A stretch of 64,000 bases of DNA from AP-15 sp963790875 (lineage in GTDB: Bacteria; Pseudomonadota; Alphaproteobacteria; ATCC43930; CGMCC-115725): the NCBI GenBank assembly GCA_963790875.1, contig CAWBQT010000003.1, forward strand, positions 806,001-870,000, written 5' to 3'. Position numbers and translations under genes: made by a program. A model generated the notes under the pieces. The model saw nothing but the letters and a program-made list of their open reading frames with translations, was not told the DNA's origin and did no database searches. Numbering within the stretch: position 1 is the first letter of the stretch; each line of letters opens with the position of its first letter. Positions 52,733 to 61,169 of this stretch are shown here, piece by piece.

Positions 52733-53686
52733 CGTCGGCCCAATCGCCGGCGGGCGGGGCGATGATCGAGGCCTCACGGCCGGCTTCTCGATACCGCTGT
52801 GCGAGTTCCTCGGCCGCTCGCATACCGGCCTCGTCCTGGTCGGCAGCGATCGTCAGGGCTTCGATACTGGTGAGGACCGGGAATCTGGCGAGGTTTCCGG
52901 CGCCGCCAAGCGCCCAAACCGGCGCCAGGCCCGCCAGCAACAGCGCGATGCCGCTTTCGGTGCCCTCGCAAACGATGAGTCCCGTCGTCGGGACATCGAA
53001 ATCGTCGAGCATGACTGCGGCGCCCTTGGCGCGGCTGGTGCAGGTCTTGCCCTTCCTGTCACGTATCCGGTTCTCTGCCATCCGGTTGCAGGAAGACATT
53101 GACGATCCCGACCGGTTGGCCGGTCACGATGTCGCGTAAGAGCGCCAGCATCGCGGGATGGTGCTTCGAGTTGGTCTGTCTCCGGGTGCTTGCGGGCTCG
53201 GCGAGGAACGAAGCGCAGGACGACCCCCGTGGGGTCGTCGAAGCGGAGTCCCCGCGCAGCGAGGTAGGACTCGGCCAGCGTGCCTTCGATCGGGCATCCG
53301 CCGCACCAAAGCCCGCGCCATGCTCCGTCATCCTGTCGGGGTGCCCGTGGCGCGGCGCGACGCGTCATCGGCGGTGCTTCCTGCGGCCGCCCGAGCCAGC
53401 CCTGCGACCATTCAAGAGCCTCGATCGCGCCGAGCCCTTTGGTGGCGCGCACCAAATCGAACACGTCACCTTTGGCGCCGGTGGCGAAGTCGCACCACAC
53501 TCCCGGCTTGGCGCTGCCGAGGTGCACGCCGAGCGAGTCACCTGGGTCGCCATGAAGGTTGCCGACGCGCCATTCGCGGCCTTCACGGCGCCCGGCAGGC
53601 AGCAGCTCGGGCGCAAGCGCCTCGATACGGCGAGCGAGGTCCCGCGCGACATCGGCGATCTCTGCCGAAATCTCGGCTGAAGTCAT
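52725..53686 (-). pseudogene. Toprim-domain primase-like protein, two frameshifts
   Basis: The N-terminal frame (from 53686) has MTSAEISAEIADVARDLARR, GVHLGSAKPGVWCDFATGAK with GDVFDLVRATKGLGAIEALE, a primase N-terminal type region. A second frame continues with HHPAMLALLRDIVTGQPVGI, and a third, ending at 52725, with the Toprim region GLIVCEGTESGIALLLAGLA and EALTIAADQDEAGMRAAEEL. The glutamate (CEGTES) and DxD-like (AADQDE) residues of Toprim primases are visible. Shifts lie at about 53170-53195 and 53065-53085. It is coupled to genes on both sides by ATGA overlaps. Confidence 0.65.
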
Positions 53687-54093
53687 GCGGCATCCCCGAA
53701 GGCGCCAGGATGCTCAGCCTGGACCAGCTCCACGACGGCGGCTGAAAATCGGTCGCTTAGTTCGCGGGATTTCCACTCGGCGACGCGGGAGTAGAGTGGT
53801 TTGCCGTCGGCGCCGATCCGTTGCTGATGGTCGCTGTCGAGCTGCGCCTTTGTCGGCATCGCCGCCCAAGGCGCTTTCCCGTCACGGCCAGCGATGATCG
53901 CGATTTCGTGCAAGCGGAGCCCGATCGGCAACTCGACGCTTGCGATCCCGAGGAGATTGCCGACGTCGATCGGGCGCCAGGCGAGCAGGCGCATCCGTAG
54001 GCGAGGCTTTGACGTAGCGTTGGCGTTTTCGGGCTGAGAACCCCATACCGCCGCCTCGCCCCGGCGGAGGTGTGCGGGACTCAGCCGAATCAT
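53683..54093 (-). CDS. SpoVG-like hypothetical protein of the island
   Basis: 136 aa, coupled by ATGA to the 108-aa gene upstream and the primase gene downstream. The core MRLLAWRPIDVGNLLGIASV, GLRLHEIAIIAGRDGKAPWA and AAMPTKAQLDSDHQQRI resembles SpoVG-fold proteins found in phages. The first ~35 residues look like a poorly conserved extension. The function is unknown. Confidence 0.5.
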   Translation of the reverse strand: MIRLSPAHLRRGEAAVWGSQPENANATSKPRLRMRLLAWRPIDVGNLLGIASVELPIGLRLHEIAIIAGRDGKAPWAAMPTKAQLDSDHQQRIGADGKPLYSRVAEWKSRELSDRFSAAVVELVQAEHPGAFGDAA

Positions 54094-54416
54094 GGCCGAT
54101 CCGCGACCATATGCACCGGCGGCGCCGGCCAGCGGTCACCGCCGACCGCGACGAGGAGGCGCCGATCGAGCGCGGCATAGCGGGCGATGCGCCGGTCGAT
54201 GTCGTCTGCGATACCGGGATGATGGCGACGCAGCTCGTCGAGCAGCTCGCCGACCGCGCGTGCGCCCAGCCTATGGAGCGCGTCGACCTGCCGCCGGCGG
54301 CGCAGCGCCGCTGGCGCAATAGTGCGGTGTGTGGTACCGGGATCGCGTCGCCGCCCAGCGATGCAATCCCCGCCCTCGCCGCCCACCACAGCGGCGGGGG
54401 CGTCGTATGTCGGCAT
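54090..54416 (-). CDS. Hypothetical 108-aa protein, start of replication operon
   Basis: Reads MPTYDAPAAVVGGEGGDCIA and is Arg/Ala-rich in the second half (ELLDELRRHHPGIADDIDRR). It overlaps the SpoVG-like gene by ATGA and lies 3 bp after the AlpA-like gene. No family is recognised. Conserved position suggests a satellite or phage accessory role. Confidence 0.45.
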   Translation of the reverse strand: MPTYDAPAAVVGGEGGDCIAGRRRDPGTTHRTIAPAALRRRRQVDALHRLGARAVGELLDELRRHHPGIADDIDRRIARYAALDRRLLVAVGGDRWPAPPVHMVADRP

Positions 54417-54419
54417 GGT

Positions 54420-54644
54420 CTATGCCCGCGGGCCGATCGGCGGCAATTCAGCGATCAGCCGCTCAAGCGACGCGGCGGGGATTACGGTCTTGCCGAGCAG
54501 CTTGCGCGCCTCGATCCGGCCGGCATCGATCAACCTGTACAAAGTCGCGTGGCTGACGCCGAGGATCGCCTCAGCCTCGCGCGGCGAGTAGAGCGCCCGC
54601 CCGGCATGGGTGCCGGTGCGGGGCGAGATGGAGGATATCGACAT
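54420..54644 (-). CDS. AlpA/excisionase-like HTH regulator
   Basis: 74 aa, with a MerR-type helix-turn-helix of the HTH_17 kind: YSPREAEAILGVSHATLYRL then IDAGRIEARKLLGKTVIPAA. Such proteins next to a P4-type integrase act as excisionases or as activators of it (AlpA-like). It lies 3 bp before the 108-aa gene and upstream of the replication genes in the same direction. Confidence 0.75.
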   Translation of the reverse strand: MSISSISPRTGTHAGRALYSPREAEAILGVSHATLYRLIDAGRIEARKLLGKTVIPAASLERLIAELPPIGPRA

Positions 54645-54722
54645 TGAAGGCAGATCCGTCCGTCTGATGGGCGACGGACTCCGATCTACTCCTAGAGATT
54701 TCTGTCTGCACCAAGTCAGCGT

Positions 54723-55316
54723 TCAGGGTTTCGTCAGAGTTATCGTCCGGGCGAACTCTGACAATGCCTCCTTCCTTGCGGCAGATGCGGTGTTCCGAGA
54801 TCCGCCATATTCGGCAACCAATACATCTATCGTGTCCTGCTGAAGCTGCTCCGGCGTGCGCTTCTGCGAGCGCAGATCAGCGAGCATTGCCTCTTTCATA
54901 GCGTTCCGCAGCCTGGGCTCAGGTCCGGGTTTGTGCCGCGCGCGCGTCCGCCAGCGGTTCATCGCATCGTCGCGCCGAAAACGCAGATCCGAGGGCAGGT
55001 GGCGGGTTTCCAGGCCGAACCACCATTCGCGGGGCAGGATCTCTCCACCCTTGATCGCGGTCACCTTACCCGCCTTGAGCGCAGCGAGCAGCTCTCTCCG
55101 AGGGGGTTCGGGATCGCTCGCGATCTTCTCGGGCGGGGCTACGATCACCGCCGAGCCTGATTTTTCAAAGCGGACAAAACACCCGACAAACCAGCGGATC
55201 AGCGCCGGATCGCGAAAGGCGATCCACGACACGATGTTGCCGAGTGACCAATCCGGGCTCTGAAAATCACGGTCGGCCGCGGCCGCGGCGTCATCTTTGG
55301 ACTCGTGCGCTGGCAT
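54723..55316 (-). CDS. Hypothetical 197-aa protein
   Basis: Reads MPAHESKDDAAAAADRDFQS, then LGNIVSWIAFRDPALIRWFV and SRNTASAARKEALSEFARTI. The sequence SPDWSLGNIVSWIAFRDP is typical of phage/island hypothetical proteins in alphaproteobacteria. No function is known. It lies between integrase and AlpA-like genes. Confidence 0.5.
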   Translation of the reverse strand: MPAHESKDDAAAAADRDFQSPDWSLGNIVSWIAFRDPALIRWFVGCFVRFEKSGSAVIVAPPEKIASDPEPPRRELLAALKAGKVTAIKGGEILPREWWFGLETRHLPSDLRFRRDDAMNRWRTRARHKPGPEPRLRNAMKEAMLADLRSQKRTPEQLQQDTIDVLVAEYGGSRNTASAARKEALSEFARTITLTKP

Positions 55317-55410
55317 CGCGCCCCGTGGCGCCCGCAGAGAGTGTCGGCGGGGAAGCGCGGTGCGGTGTCCGCGCTTGTCGGCTGGCCGGCCTATCCTCGC
55401 CGAGTGGATT

Positions 55411-56661
55411 TTATGCGCCGGCCCGCAGCGGCACCACTTCGCCGGCCGGGGGCGCTTTGCAGAAGCTCGCCCATGCCGCCATCAGGTTGCGCCGCTTCTC
55501 GAACAGGTCGCCGCGGCGATAGGCGGCTTCGACCTTGCTCTCGATCGCGTGCGCGAGCGCCATCTCGACGACCTCGCGCGGGTAAGCCGTGCGCTCGGCT
55601 GCCCAGTCGCTGAACGTCGAACGGAAACCGTGCACCGTGAGGTCGCCGCGCTTCATGCGCCGCAGCAGCATCAGCATTGCCATTTGCGACATCGGCAGCG
55701 CTGGCCGCGGGCCCGGAAACACCGGTGCGATCGGATCCGGCTCGCCGGCCGCTCTCAGCGCCAGGGGCCGCACCGATTCGAGCACGGCGAGCGCTGCATC
55801 GCTCAGCGGCACACGATGCTCGCGCCCGGCCTTCATCCTCTCGGCCGGCACGGCCCAGACCTTCGCCCCGAGGTCGATTTCGTCCCACTTCGCGCCGAGC
55901 GTCTCGTCGGTGCGCGCCGCTGTCAGGATCGCGAATTCGAGCGCCCGCGCCGCCATGCCCGGCCGGTCACGCAGAGCGGCCAGGAACGCGGGCATCTCGG
56001 TAAACGGCAGTGCGGCATGGTGCACCGTCTTCCGCACCTTGGCACGGGCCGGGAGGACGTGCGCGAGGTTGCCTTTCCACTGCGCCGGGTTGGGTCCTTC
56101 CCGCCATCCGCGCACGGTGGCCGCATCGAGCACCGCCTCGATCCGGCCGCGCACCCGGCTCGCCGTCTCCGGCTTCTCGGCCCATATCGGATCGAGCGCC
56201 TGCACGACGAGCCCGGTGTCGATCGCCGCCACCGCCAGATTGCCGAGGACCGGGTACACGTAGCTTTCGAGCGTGCTGCGCCATTGCTGCCGATGCTTGG
56301 CGTTGCGCCAGCCGGCTTCGTTGCGCTCGATGTATTCCTCTGCCGCCTCGCGAAAGCTTCGCCCTTTGGCTGCGGAAAGCCGTTCTGCCGCCCGCTGAGC
56401 GATCCGGGCATCGAGCGGGTCTATTCCGTCGCGCCGCTGGTTCCGGTGCGTTGCAGAGCGCCGCCGCGCCTCGGCGAGCGAAATATCGGGGTAGGGCCCC
56501 AACCCCATGTCGCGGCGCTTGCCGCCGAGCTGGTAACGGAACACCCAGCTCTTGGAACCGCCGGCCGCGACGCGCAGATAGAGCCCGCCGCCGTCATGCA
56601 GCACCGCCGCTCCCTTTGCCTTCGCGATCTCTACCGCCGAAAGTTTGCTGCTGCGCGCCAT
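55411..56661 (-). CDS. int: P4-type tyrosine integrase
   Basis: 416 aa. The ATG at 56661 begins the DUF4102 arm-binding domain (LSAVEIAKAKGAAVLHDGGG, LYLRVAAGGSKSWVFRYQLG). The core catalytic residues are Arg in LTAARTDETLGAKWDEIDL, His-x-x-Arg in TVHGFRSTFSDWAAE, a second His in VVEMALAHAIESKVEAAYRR, and the nucleophilic Tyr in AYRRGDLFEKRRN. The gene ends complete. It lies next to tRNA-Ser(GGA), the likely attachment gene, and would catalyse integration and excision of the 15.2-kb element. Confidence 0.93.
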   Translation of the reverse strand: MARSSKLSAVEIAKAKGAAVLHDGGGLYLRVAAGGSKSWVFRYQLGGKRRDMGLGPYPDISLAEARRRSATHRNQRRDGIDPLDARIAQRAAERLSAAKGRSFREAAEEYIERNEAGWRNAKHRQQWRSTLESYVYPVLGNLAVAAIDTGLVVQALDPIWAEKPETASRVRGRIEAVLDAATVRGWREGPNPAQWKGNLAHVLPARAKVRKTVHHAALPFTEMPAFLAALRDRPGMAARALEFAILTAARTDETLGAKWDEIDLGAKVWAVPAERMKAGREHRVPLSDAALAVLESVRPLALRAAGEPDPIAPVFPGPRPALPMSQMAMLMLLRRMKRGDLTVHGFRSTFSDWAAERTAYPREVVEMALAHAIESKVEAAYRRGDLFEKRRNLMAAWASFCKAPPAGEVVPLRAGA

Positions 56662-56696
56662 CGCCGATCCCCTGCCGGAGCCGGAGGAAGATTTGC

Positions 56697-56717
56697 TCCC
56701 CCATTCGTTCCCCCACT
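56697..56717. promoter_or_regulatory. Arm-type-like site upstream of integrase
   Basis: CCCCCATTCGTTCCCCCAC lies 36 bp upstream of the integrase ATG. It matches 41707-41727 near the other end (20 of 21 positions). It is likely an integrase arm-binding site that may also regulate int transcription. Confidence 0.55.
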
Positions 56718-56828
56718 CAGCAAGAGATAGGAGCATATGGCGGGATACAAGAGGCAATGTGATGTTCGCCAAGCCCCGGCATTTCCTCGGCTTTGTGAGA
56801 CGGGCTGAGACGACCAGAAATGGGGGAA

Positions 56829-56842
56829 TGGCGGAGGGGGCG
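56829..56842 (+). repeat. Candidate attR inside tRNA-Ser 3' end
   Basis: TGGCGGAGGGGGCG covers the CCA end and acceptor stem of the tRNA and is repeated at 41630-41643. Integration here would keep the tRNA intact, as seen. Confidence 0.7.
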
Positions 56843-56921
56843 GGATTCGAACCCGCGAGACGATTCATCACCGTCTACACACTTTCCAGGCGTGCGCCTT
56901 CGACCGCTCGGCCACCCCTCC
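56829..56921 (-). tRNA. tRNA-Ser (anticodon GGA)
   Basis: On the minus strand the 93 bases begin GGAGGGGTGGCCGAGCGG and end CCCCTCCGCCA. The 7-bp acceptor stem GGAGGGG / CCCCTCC is perfect. The anticodon loop CTGGAAA gives GGA, which reads UCC serine codons. A long variable arm (GACGGTGATGAATCGTC) is the class II mark of tRNA-Ser. The T-arm GCGGGTTCGAATCCCGC and an encoded CCA are present. Confidence 0.96.
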
Positions 56922-57044
56922 CTGCCCTGTCATCTGCAACGAGCCTAGCGAACGCGGTCGACGCCGGCAATTGCGGGCGAGCCGAGCGCAAATCAGGCAC
57001 GCTGCCAGGCGGTGCGCCGTCTGCACCCGGCGTGCGGTTCGTCC

Positions 57045-57992
57045 TTAGTCCTCGAGCGAGGCGCCGAGTGCGTCGAGCAAGGTGCCGGTGCCGCGCTCGC
57101 GCGCACCGGCGTCATCGTAGCCGTCGAGAAAGGCACCCTGTTCGGTGACCGTCAGCCTCGTTTCATTGCCTGTCGGCGCCAGCTGCAGGGTCGCCAACGA
57201 GACGGAAATCTTCCGGTCGTCGAGGTGCATGGCATAGGCGTAGACGAGCCGCTCACCCGGGACGACGTCGTGATAGACAGCCTCGAAAGTCGAGACCACA
57301 CCCCCCTTCCAGCGTCCCTTCAGCCGCTCGCTGCCGTTTACCCGGACATCGATCTGCCGCTCGATCAGTTCCCAATCGTCTGAGGGATCGGCGAACCATT
57401 TGGCCTTGGCCTCCGCCTCGGTCAGCGCTCGCCAGACCCGCGCGACCGGCGCCGCATAGCGACGCTCCAGCCGGAAAGTGGCGTGGACGACCGAGCGCGT
57501 CGCCGCGCCGCCCGGCAGCCGGACGACTTCGGCGGCGAGGCGGTCGAGGGTCTCGTTCCAGCCCGCCGCGGCGCCGTCGATCATCCACCGCCGCGTCGGG
57601 TCGGCGAGCGTATAGCGCTGCACGACCTCCATCCGCGTGCCGCCGTCGTCTTCGGCAAAAGTCACCACGGTGTCGGCCGAGAAAAACACATGGTCTCCTT
57701 CGTCACCGACACGCATCTCGATCGCCAGGCGGTCGAGCGGCGCCACCTCGGTGAAGCGGCCGCGGATCCAGTAGTCGATGCCCTCCGGGCTGCGCATGCA
57801 GACCTCGAACGGACCGCCGACGCGCATCTCCACCCGCGCTTGCGGCACGCTGTATCCGGCCGGACAAAACCAGCGCTGCAGCTGTTCAGCCGTGCCCCAG
57901 GCGCCGAACACGGCCGTGCGCGGCACAGGAAAGATACGGGACAGTCTGATCTCGGGCAACCCGCTCCCGGTCGCCGCTTCAATCGCCGGCAT
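57045..57992 (-). CDS. Tandem AHSA1/SRPBCC domain protein
   Basis: 315 aa. Two SRPBCC (AHSA1-type) domains are joined: the first about residues 12-155 (RIFPVPRTAVFGAWGTAEQL, LQRWFCPAGYSVPQARVEMR), the second 168-310 (HATFRLERRYAAPVARVWRA, KAKWFADPSDDWELIERQID). Each has the START-like hydrophobic pocket fold. The upstream ArsR gene overlaps its start by 14 bp, as is usual for AHSA1 genes. It probably binds a small hydrophobic ligand. The substrate is unknown. Confidence 0.87.
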   Translation of the reverse strand: MPAIEAATGSGLPEIRLSRIFPVPRTAVFGAWGTAEQLQRWFCPAGYSVPQARVEMRVGGPFEVCMRSPEGIDYWIRGRFTEVAPLDRLAIEMRVGDEGDHVFFSADTVVTFAEDDGGTRMEVVQRYTLADPTRRWMIDGAAAGWNETLDRLAAEVVRLPGGAATRSVVHATFRLERRYAAPVARVWRALTEAEAKAKWFADPSDDWELIERQIDVRVNGSERLKGRWKGGVVSTFEAVYHDVVPGERLVYAYAMHLDDRKISVSLATLQLAPTGNETRLTVTEQGAFLDGYDDAGARERGTGTLLDALGASLED

Positions 57993-58350
57993 TGTCGTCC
58001 GCTCCTTTGCTGCCGAGGGCTTTCAGATATTCGCCGAGCCGGTCGAGACGGCGCTCCCACTCGAGCCGGCGGGCGCTGATCCACTGTTCCGCCCGGCCGA
58101 GCACCGCCGGCTCGATCGCGCAGGTGCGTATCCGCCCGACTTTCGCCGACCGGACGAGGCCGGCGGATTCGAGGACCTGCAGGTGCTGCATCGCGGCCGG
58201 CAGCGACATCGGCAGCGGCCGGGCGAGATCGCTGACCGACATCGGCCCCCGGCTCAGACGCTCGACGATGGCGCGCCGAGCCGGGTCGGCGAGAGCATGG
58301 AACAGGCGATCCAAGCCGGGCGCTTCATTAAGCATATGCTTAACTATCAC
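57979..58350 (-). CDS. ArsR/SmtB-family transcriptional regulator
   Basis: 123 aa. It has a winged-helix with LFHALADPARRAIVERLSRG, PMSVSDLARPLPMSLPAAMQ and HLQVLESAGLVRSAKVGRIR. The metal-binding cysteines of classical ArsR members are absent, so it likely belongs to the non-metal group paired with AHSA1-domain proteins. It should repress its own promoter, which lies before 58350. Confidence 0.9.
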   Translation of the reverse strand: MIVKHMLNEAPGLDRLFHALADPARRAIVERLSRGPMSVSDLARPLPMSLPAAMQHLQVLESAGLVRSAKVGRIRTCAIEPAVLGRAEQWISARRLEWERRLDRLGEYLKALGSKGADDNAGD

Positions 58351-58516
58351 CGGCCCGTCAGTAAAGTAAATACTTTAGTGATCGCCGGGCCATGCCGGTT
58401 TCTGAAGCGATTCCGCTGCACGCCGCTGACCTGACGCGGCTCGCTGAGACATCATCAGCCCCGCCAGACCGGCGATCTGCTATCGTGCGCCGGGTCTTTT
58501 GCCTGGTGGAACAGCA

Positions 58517-58996
58517 ATGCCGACAGTCAGCTTCACGGTCAACGGCGGCGCCGTCAGTGTCGGCGCCGGCATCGACACGCCGCTCCTCGACGTGCTGCGC
58601 AACCATCTCGGGCTCAGCGGCACAAAATTCGGCTGCGGCCTCGAGCAATGCGGCTGCTGCATGGTGCTGATCGACGGCAAGGCCGAGAAGTCCTGCGGCA
58701 AGGCGCTGTCAACGGTCGCCGGCAGAACTGTCGTCACGATCGAGGGGCTCGGCACGCGGGATCGGCCGCATCCCTTGCAGCAGGCTTTTCTCGACGAACA
58801 AGCCGGGCAATGCGGCTATTGCCTGCCTGGCATCCTGATCTCGGCGAAGGCCTTGCTCGACCAAAATCCGACGCCGTCGCGCGCCGAGATCGCAACCGCA
58901 CTCGACGACAACATCTGCCGCTGCGGCAGCCACGCCCAAATCCTGCGCGCGGTCGACCGCGCCGCCCGCCGGATGCGCGGGGAGGACCCGGCATGA
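58517..58996 (+). CDS. Molybdenum hydroxylase, 2Fe-2S subunit (IorA-like)
   Basis: 159 aa from ATG at 58517. It has the two [2Fe-2S] motifs of the family: a plant-ferredoxin type GTKFGCGLEQCGCCMVLIDG and a C-terminal cluster CGYCLPGILISAKALLDQNP with NICRCGSHAQILRAV. The small subunit passes electrons from the Mo site to an outside acceptor. Its stop overlaps the large-subunit start (ATGA). Isoquinoline 1-oxidoreductase-type enzymes are closest in layout. No FAD subunit is present. Confidence 0.9.
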   Translation: MPTVSFTVNGGAVSVGAGIDTPLLDVLRNHLGLSGTKFGCGLEQCGCCMVLIDGKAEKSCGKALSTVAGRTVVTIEGLGTRDRPHPLQQAFLDEQAGQCGYCLPGILISAKALLDQNPTPSRAEIATALDDNICRCGSHAQILRAVDRAARRMRGEDPA

Positions 58997-61138
58997 GCGC
59001 CGCCAACCCCGCGGTCGGGCCGAGCCTGCCATCGCTCCTCGAGCAGAACCCTCAGCTCGGTCAATGGCTCCGGTTTGCCGAGCCGGGCCGGGTGACGGTC
59101 GCGACCGGCCGGGTCGAGATCGGCCAAGGCGTCCTGACCGCGATGCGGCAGATCGCGGCCGAAGAGCTCGATGTCGCTGTCGAGCGCATCCTGCTGCTGA
59201 CCGGCGACACCGAGCTGACGCCGAACGAGGGCTACACCGCGGGCAGCCAGTCGATCCAATTCGGCGGCGTAGCACTGCGCCTCGCCTGCGCCGAGGTGCG
59301 GACCCGGTTTCTCGACCATGCTGCCTCGGCCTTCGGCTATCCCCGCGCCGATCTCGCGGTGCGCGATGGGGCGATAATCTGTCGCGGCGCCGCGACCGGC
59401 CGGGACTACTGGTCGCTCGCCGCGAGTGTCGACCTGGCGCGCCCGGCGACCGGCGGTGCGCCACTGAAGCATCCGGCCGAATACGGCGTGGTCGGACTGA
59501 ACCTGCCGCGCGTCGATCTTGCCGCCAAGATCTTCGGCGAGCCCGCCTTCATTCACGATATGGCGCCGGCGCGCGTCCTCCATGCCCGGGTCGTGCGCCA
59601 GCCGCGCCGCGGGGCGACGATTGCCGCCGTCGACGAGGCGGCAATCCGCCGGGCGGCGCCGGGGCCGATCGAGCTGCTGCGCGACGGCAATTTTCTCGCC
59701 ATTTTAGGCGATGACGAAACCGCGGTCGAAGCCGCTGCCGGTGCGGCGCCCGGTCATGTCGTCTGGGACGGCGTCGAGCCGATCGCCGCGATCCAGGAAG
59801 AGGCGCGCTGGCTGTTGCAGCAGCCCTCGATCGACCGGACGATCGGCCCGCCGGAGGCCGCGGCCGCGCCGCCGGCCGGCGCGGGCCGGCATCAGGCGAC
59901 CTTCACGCGCATGCATGTCGCGCACGCATCGGTAGCCCCGTCCTGCGGCCTCGCCCTCTGGCAGGACGGGCGGCTCACAGTGTGGACGCATTCGCAGGGC
60001 GTCTTCCCGCTGCGCGCGGCGCTCGCCCGCACCCTCGAAGCTCGACCCGGCGGCGATCGCGGTCAAGCATATGCAGGGGCCCGGTTGCTACGGGCATAAC
60101 GGCGCCGACGACGCCGCGGCCGACGCCGCGGTCATCGCGATGCGCCGGCCCGGGCGCCCGGTGCGGGTGCGCTGGCGGCGCGACGAGGAGTTCGGCTTCG
60201 AGCCGGTCAGCCCGGCGATGCTGGTGACGGTCGCGGCAGCGCTCGACCCGCAGCACCGTCCAGCCGATTGGACGACCGAGATCTGGAGCGGCCGGCACTC
60301 GAGCCGGCCGGGCGGCGGCGGCAATCTGCTTGCCGCCGAGGCCCTGCCAGACCCGCCGCCGGCCCCGCCCGCCGGCGAATCCGCCTATCCGCCAGGTGCG
60401 GGTACGCGCAACGGCGAACCGCTCTATGATTTTGCGGCGAAGCGGATCGTCCATCACCTCGTCGCCGAGACGCCGGTGCGCACCTCGTCGCTGCGCGGCC
60501 TCGGCGCCACGCTCAACGTCTTCGCGATCGAATCCTTCGTCGACGAGCTGGCCTTGCGCGCCGGGGAAGACCCGGTCGCCTACCGGCTGTCGCTACTGTC
60601 CGATACGCGGGCGCGGGCGGTCGTGGCCCGGGCTGCCGAAATGGCCGGCTGGCGGGCGAGCCTCCCCGCCGGCAGCGGCCGGGGCCGAGGCATCGGCTTT
60701 GCCCGCTACAAGAACCTCGCCGCCTATGCGGCGATCGTCGCCGAGGTCGAAACCGACGAAGCGGTGCGCCTCGTCCGCGTGTGGTGCGCCGCCGATGCCG
60801 GCCTCGTCATCAACCCGGACGGCGCCAAGAACCAGCTCGAAGGCGGCATCGCCCAGGCGGCGAGCTGGGCCCTCAAAGAGGGCGTGCGGCTCGACGGCAA
60901 CGGCATCGCCTCGCGCGACTGGGAAGGCTATCCGGTGCTGCGCTTCAGCGAGGTCCCGGAAATCGCGGTCGTGCTGATCGAGCCGAAAGCGGACCGTCCG
61001 CCGCTCGGCGTCGGCGAGGCGGCCGGCGGGCCGACGGTTGCGGCGATCGGCAACGCCGTGGCCCATGCCTTGGGCGTCCGGCTGCGCGACCTGCCGCTGA
61101 CGCGCGAGCGCGTGATGGCCACCCTGCTCCAGGGTTGA
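58993..61138 (+). CDS. Molybdenum hydroxylase large subunit (IorB-like), one-base frameshift
   Basis: The first frame runs from ATG at 58993 and includes RVTVATGRVEIGQGVLTAMR, QIAAEELDVAVERILLLTGD and EGYTAGSQSIQFGGVALR, the region around the molybdopterin cofactor. One extra G at about 60036 (ACCCTCGAAGCTCG where ACCCTCAAGCTCG is expected) ends that frame. The other frame resumes with MQGPGCYGHNGADDAAADAA, TSSLRGLGATLNVFAIESFV, CAADAGLVINPDGAKNQLEG and PPLGVGEAAGGPTVAAIGNA. The last part has the catalytic Glu in GVGEAAGGP. If corrected, the subunit is about 715 aa, normal for the IorB-type family. It uses water as oxygen source. The substrate is unknown, perhaps an aldehyde or N-heterocycle. 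Confidence 0.85.
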
Positions 61139-61169
61139 CCGCCACCCGGCCCCCGCCGACGGACCCCCG

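Noticed and set aside
41630..56842. Complete functional prophage
   Set aside because: No terminase, portal, major capsid, tail-tube or lysis gene could be recognised, and the primase, helicase and ART-like genes carry frameshifts.
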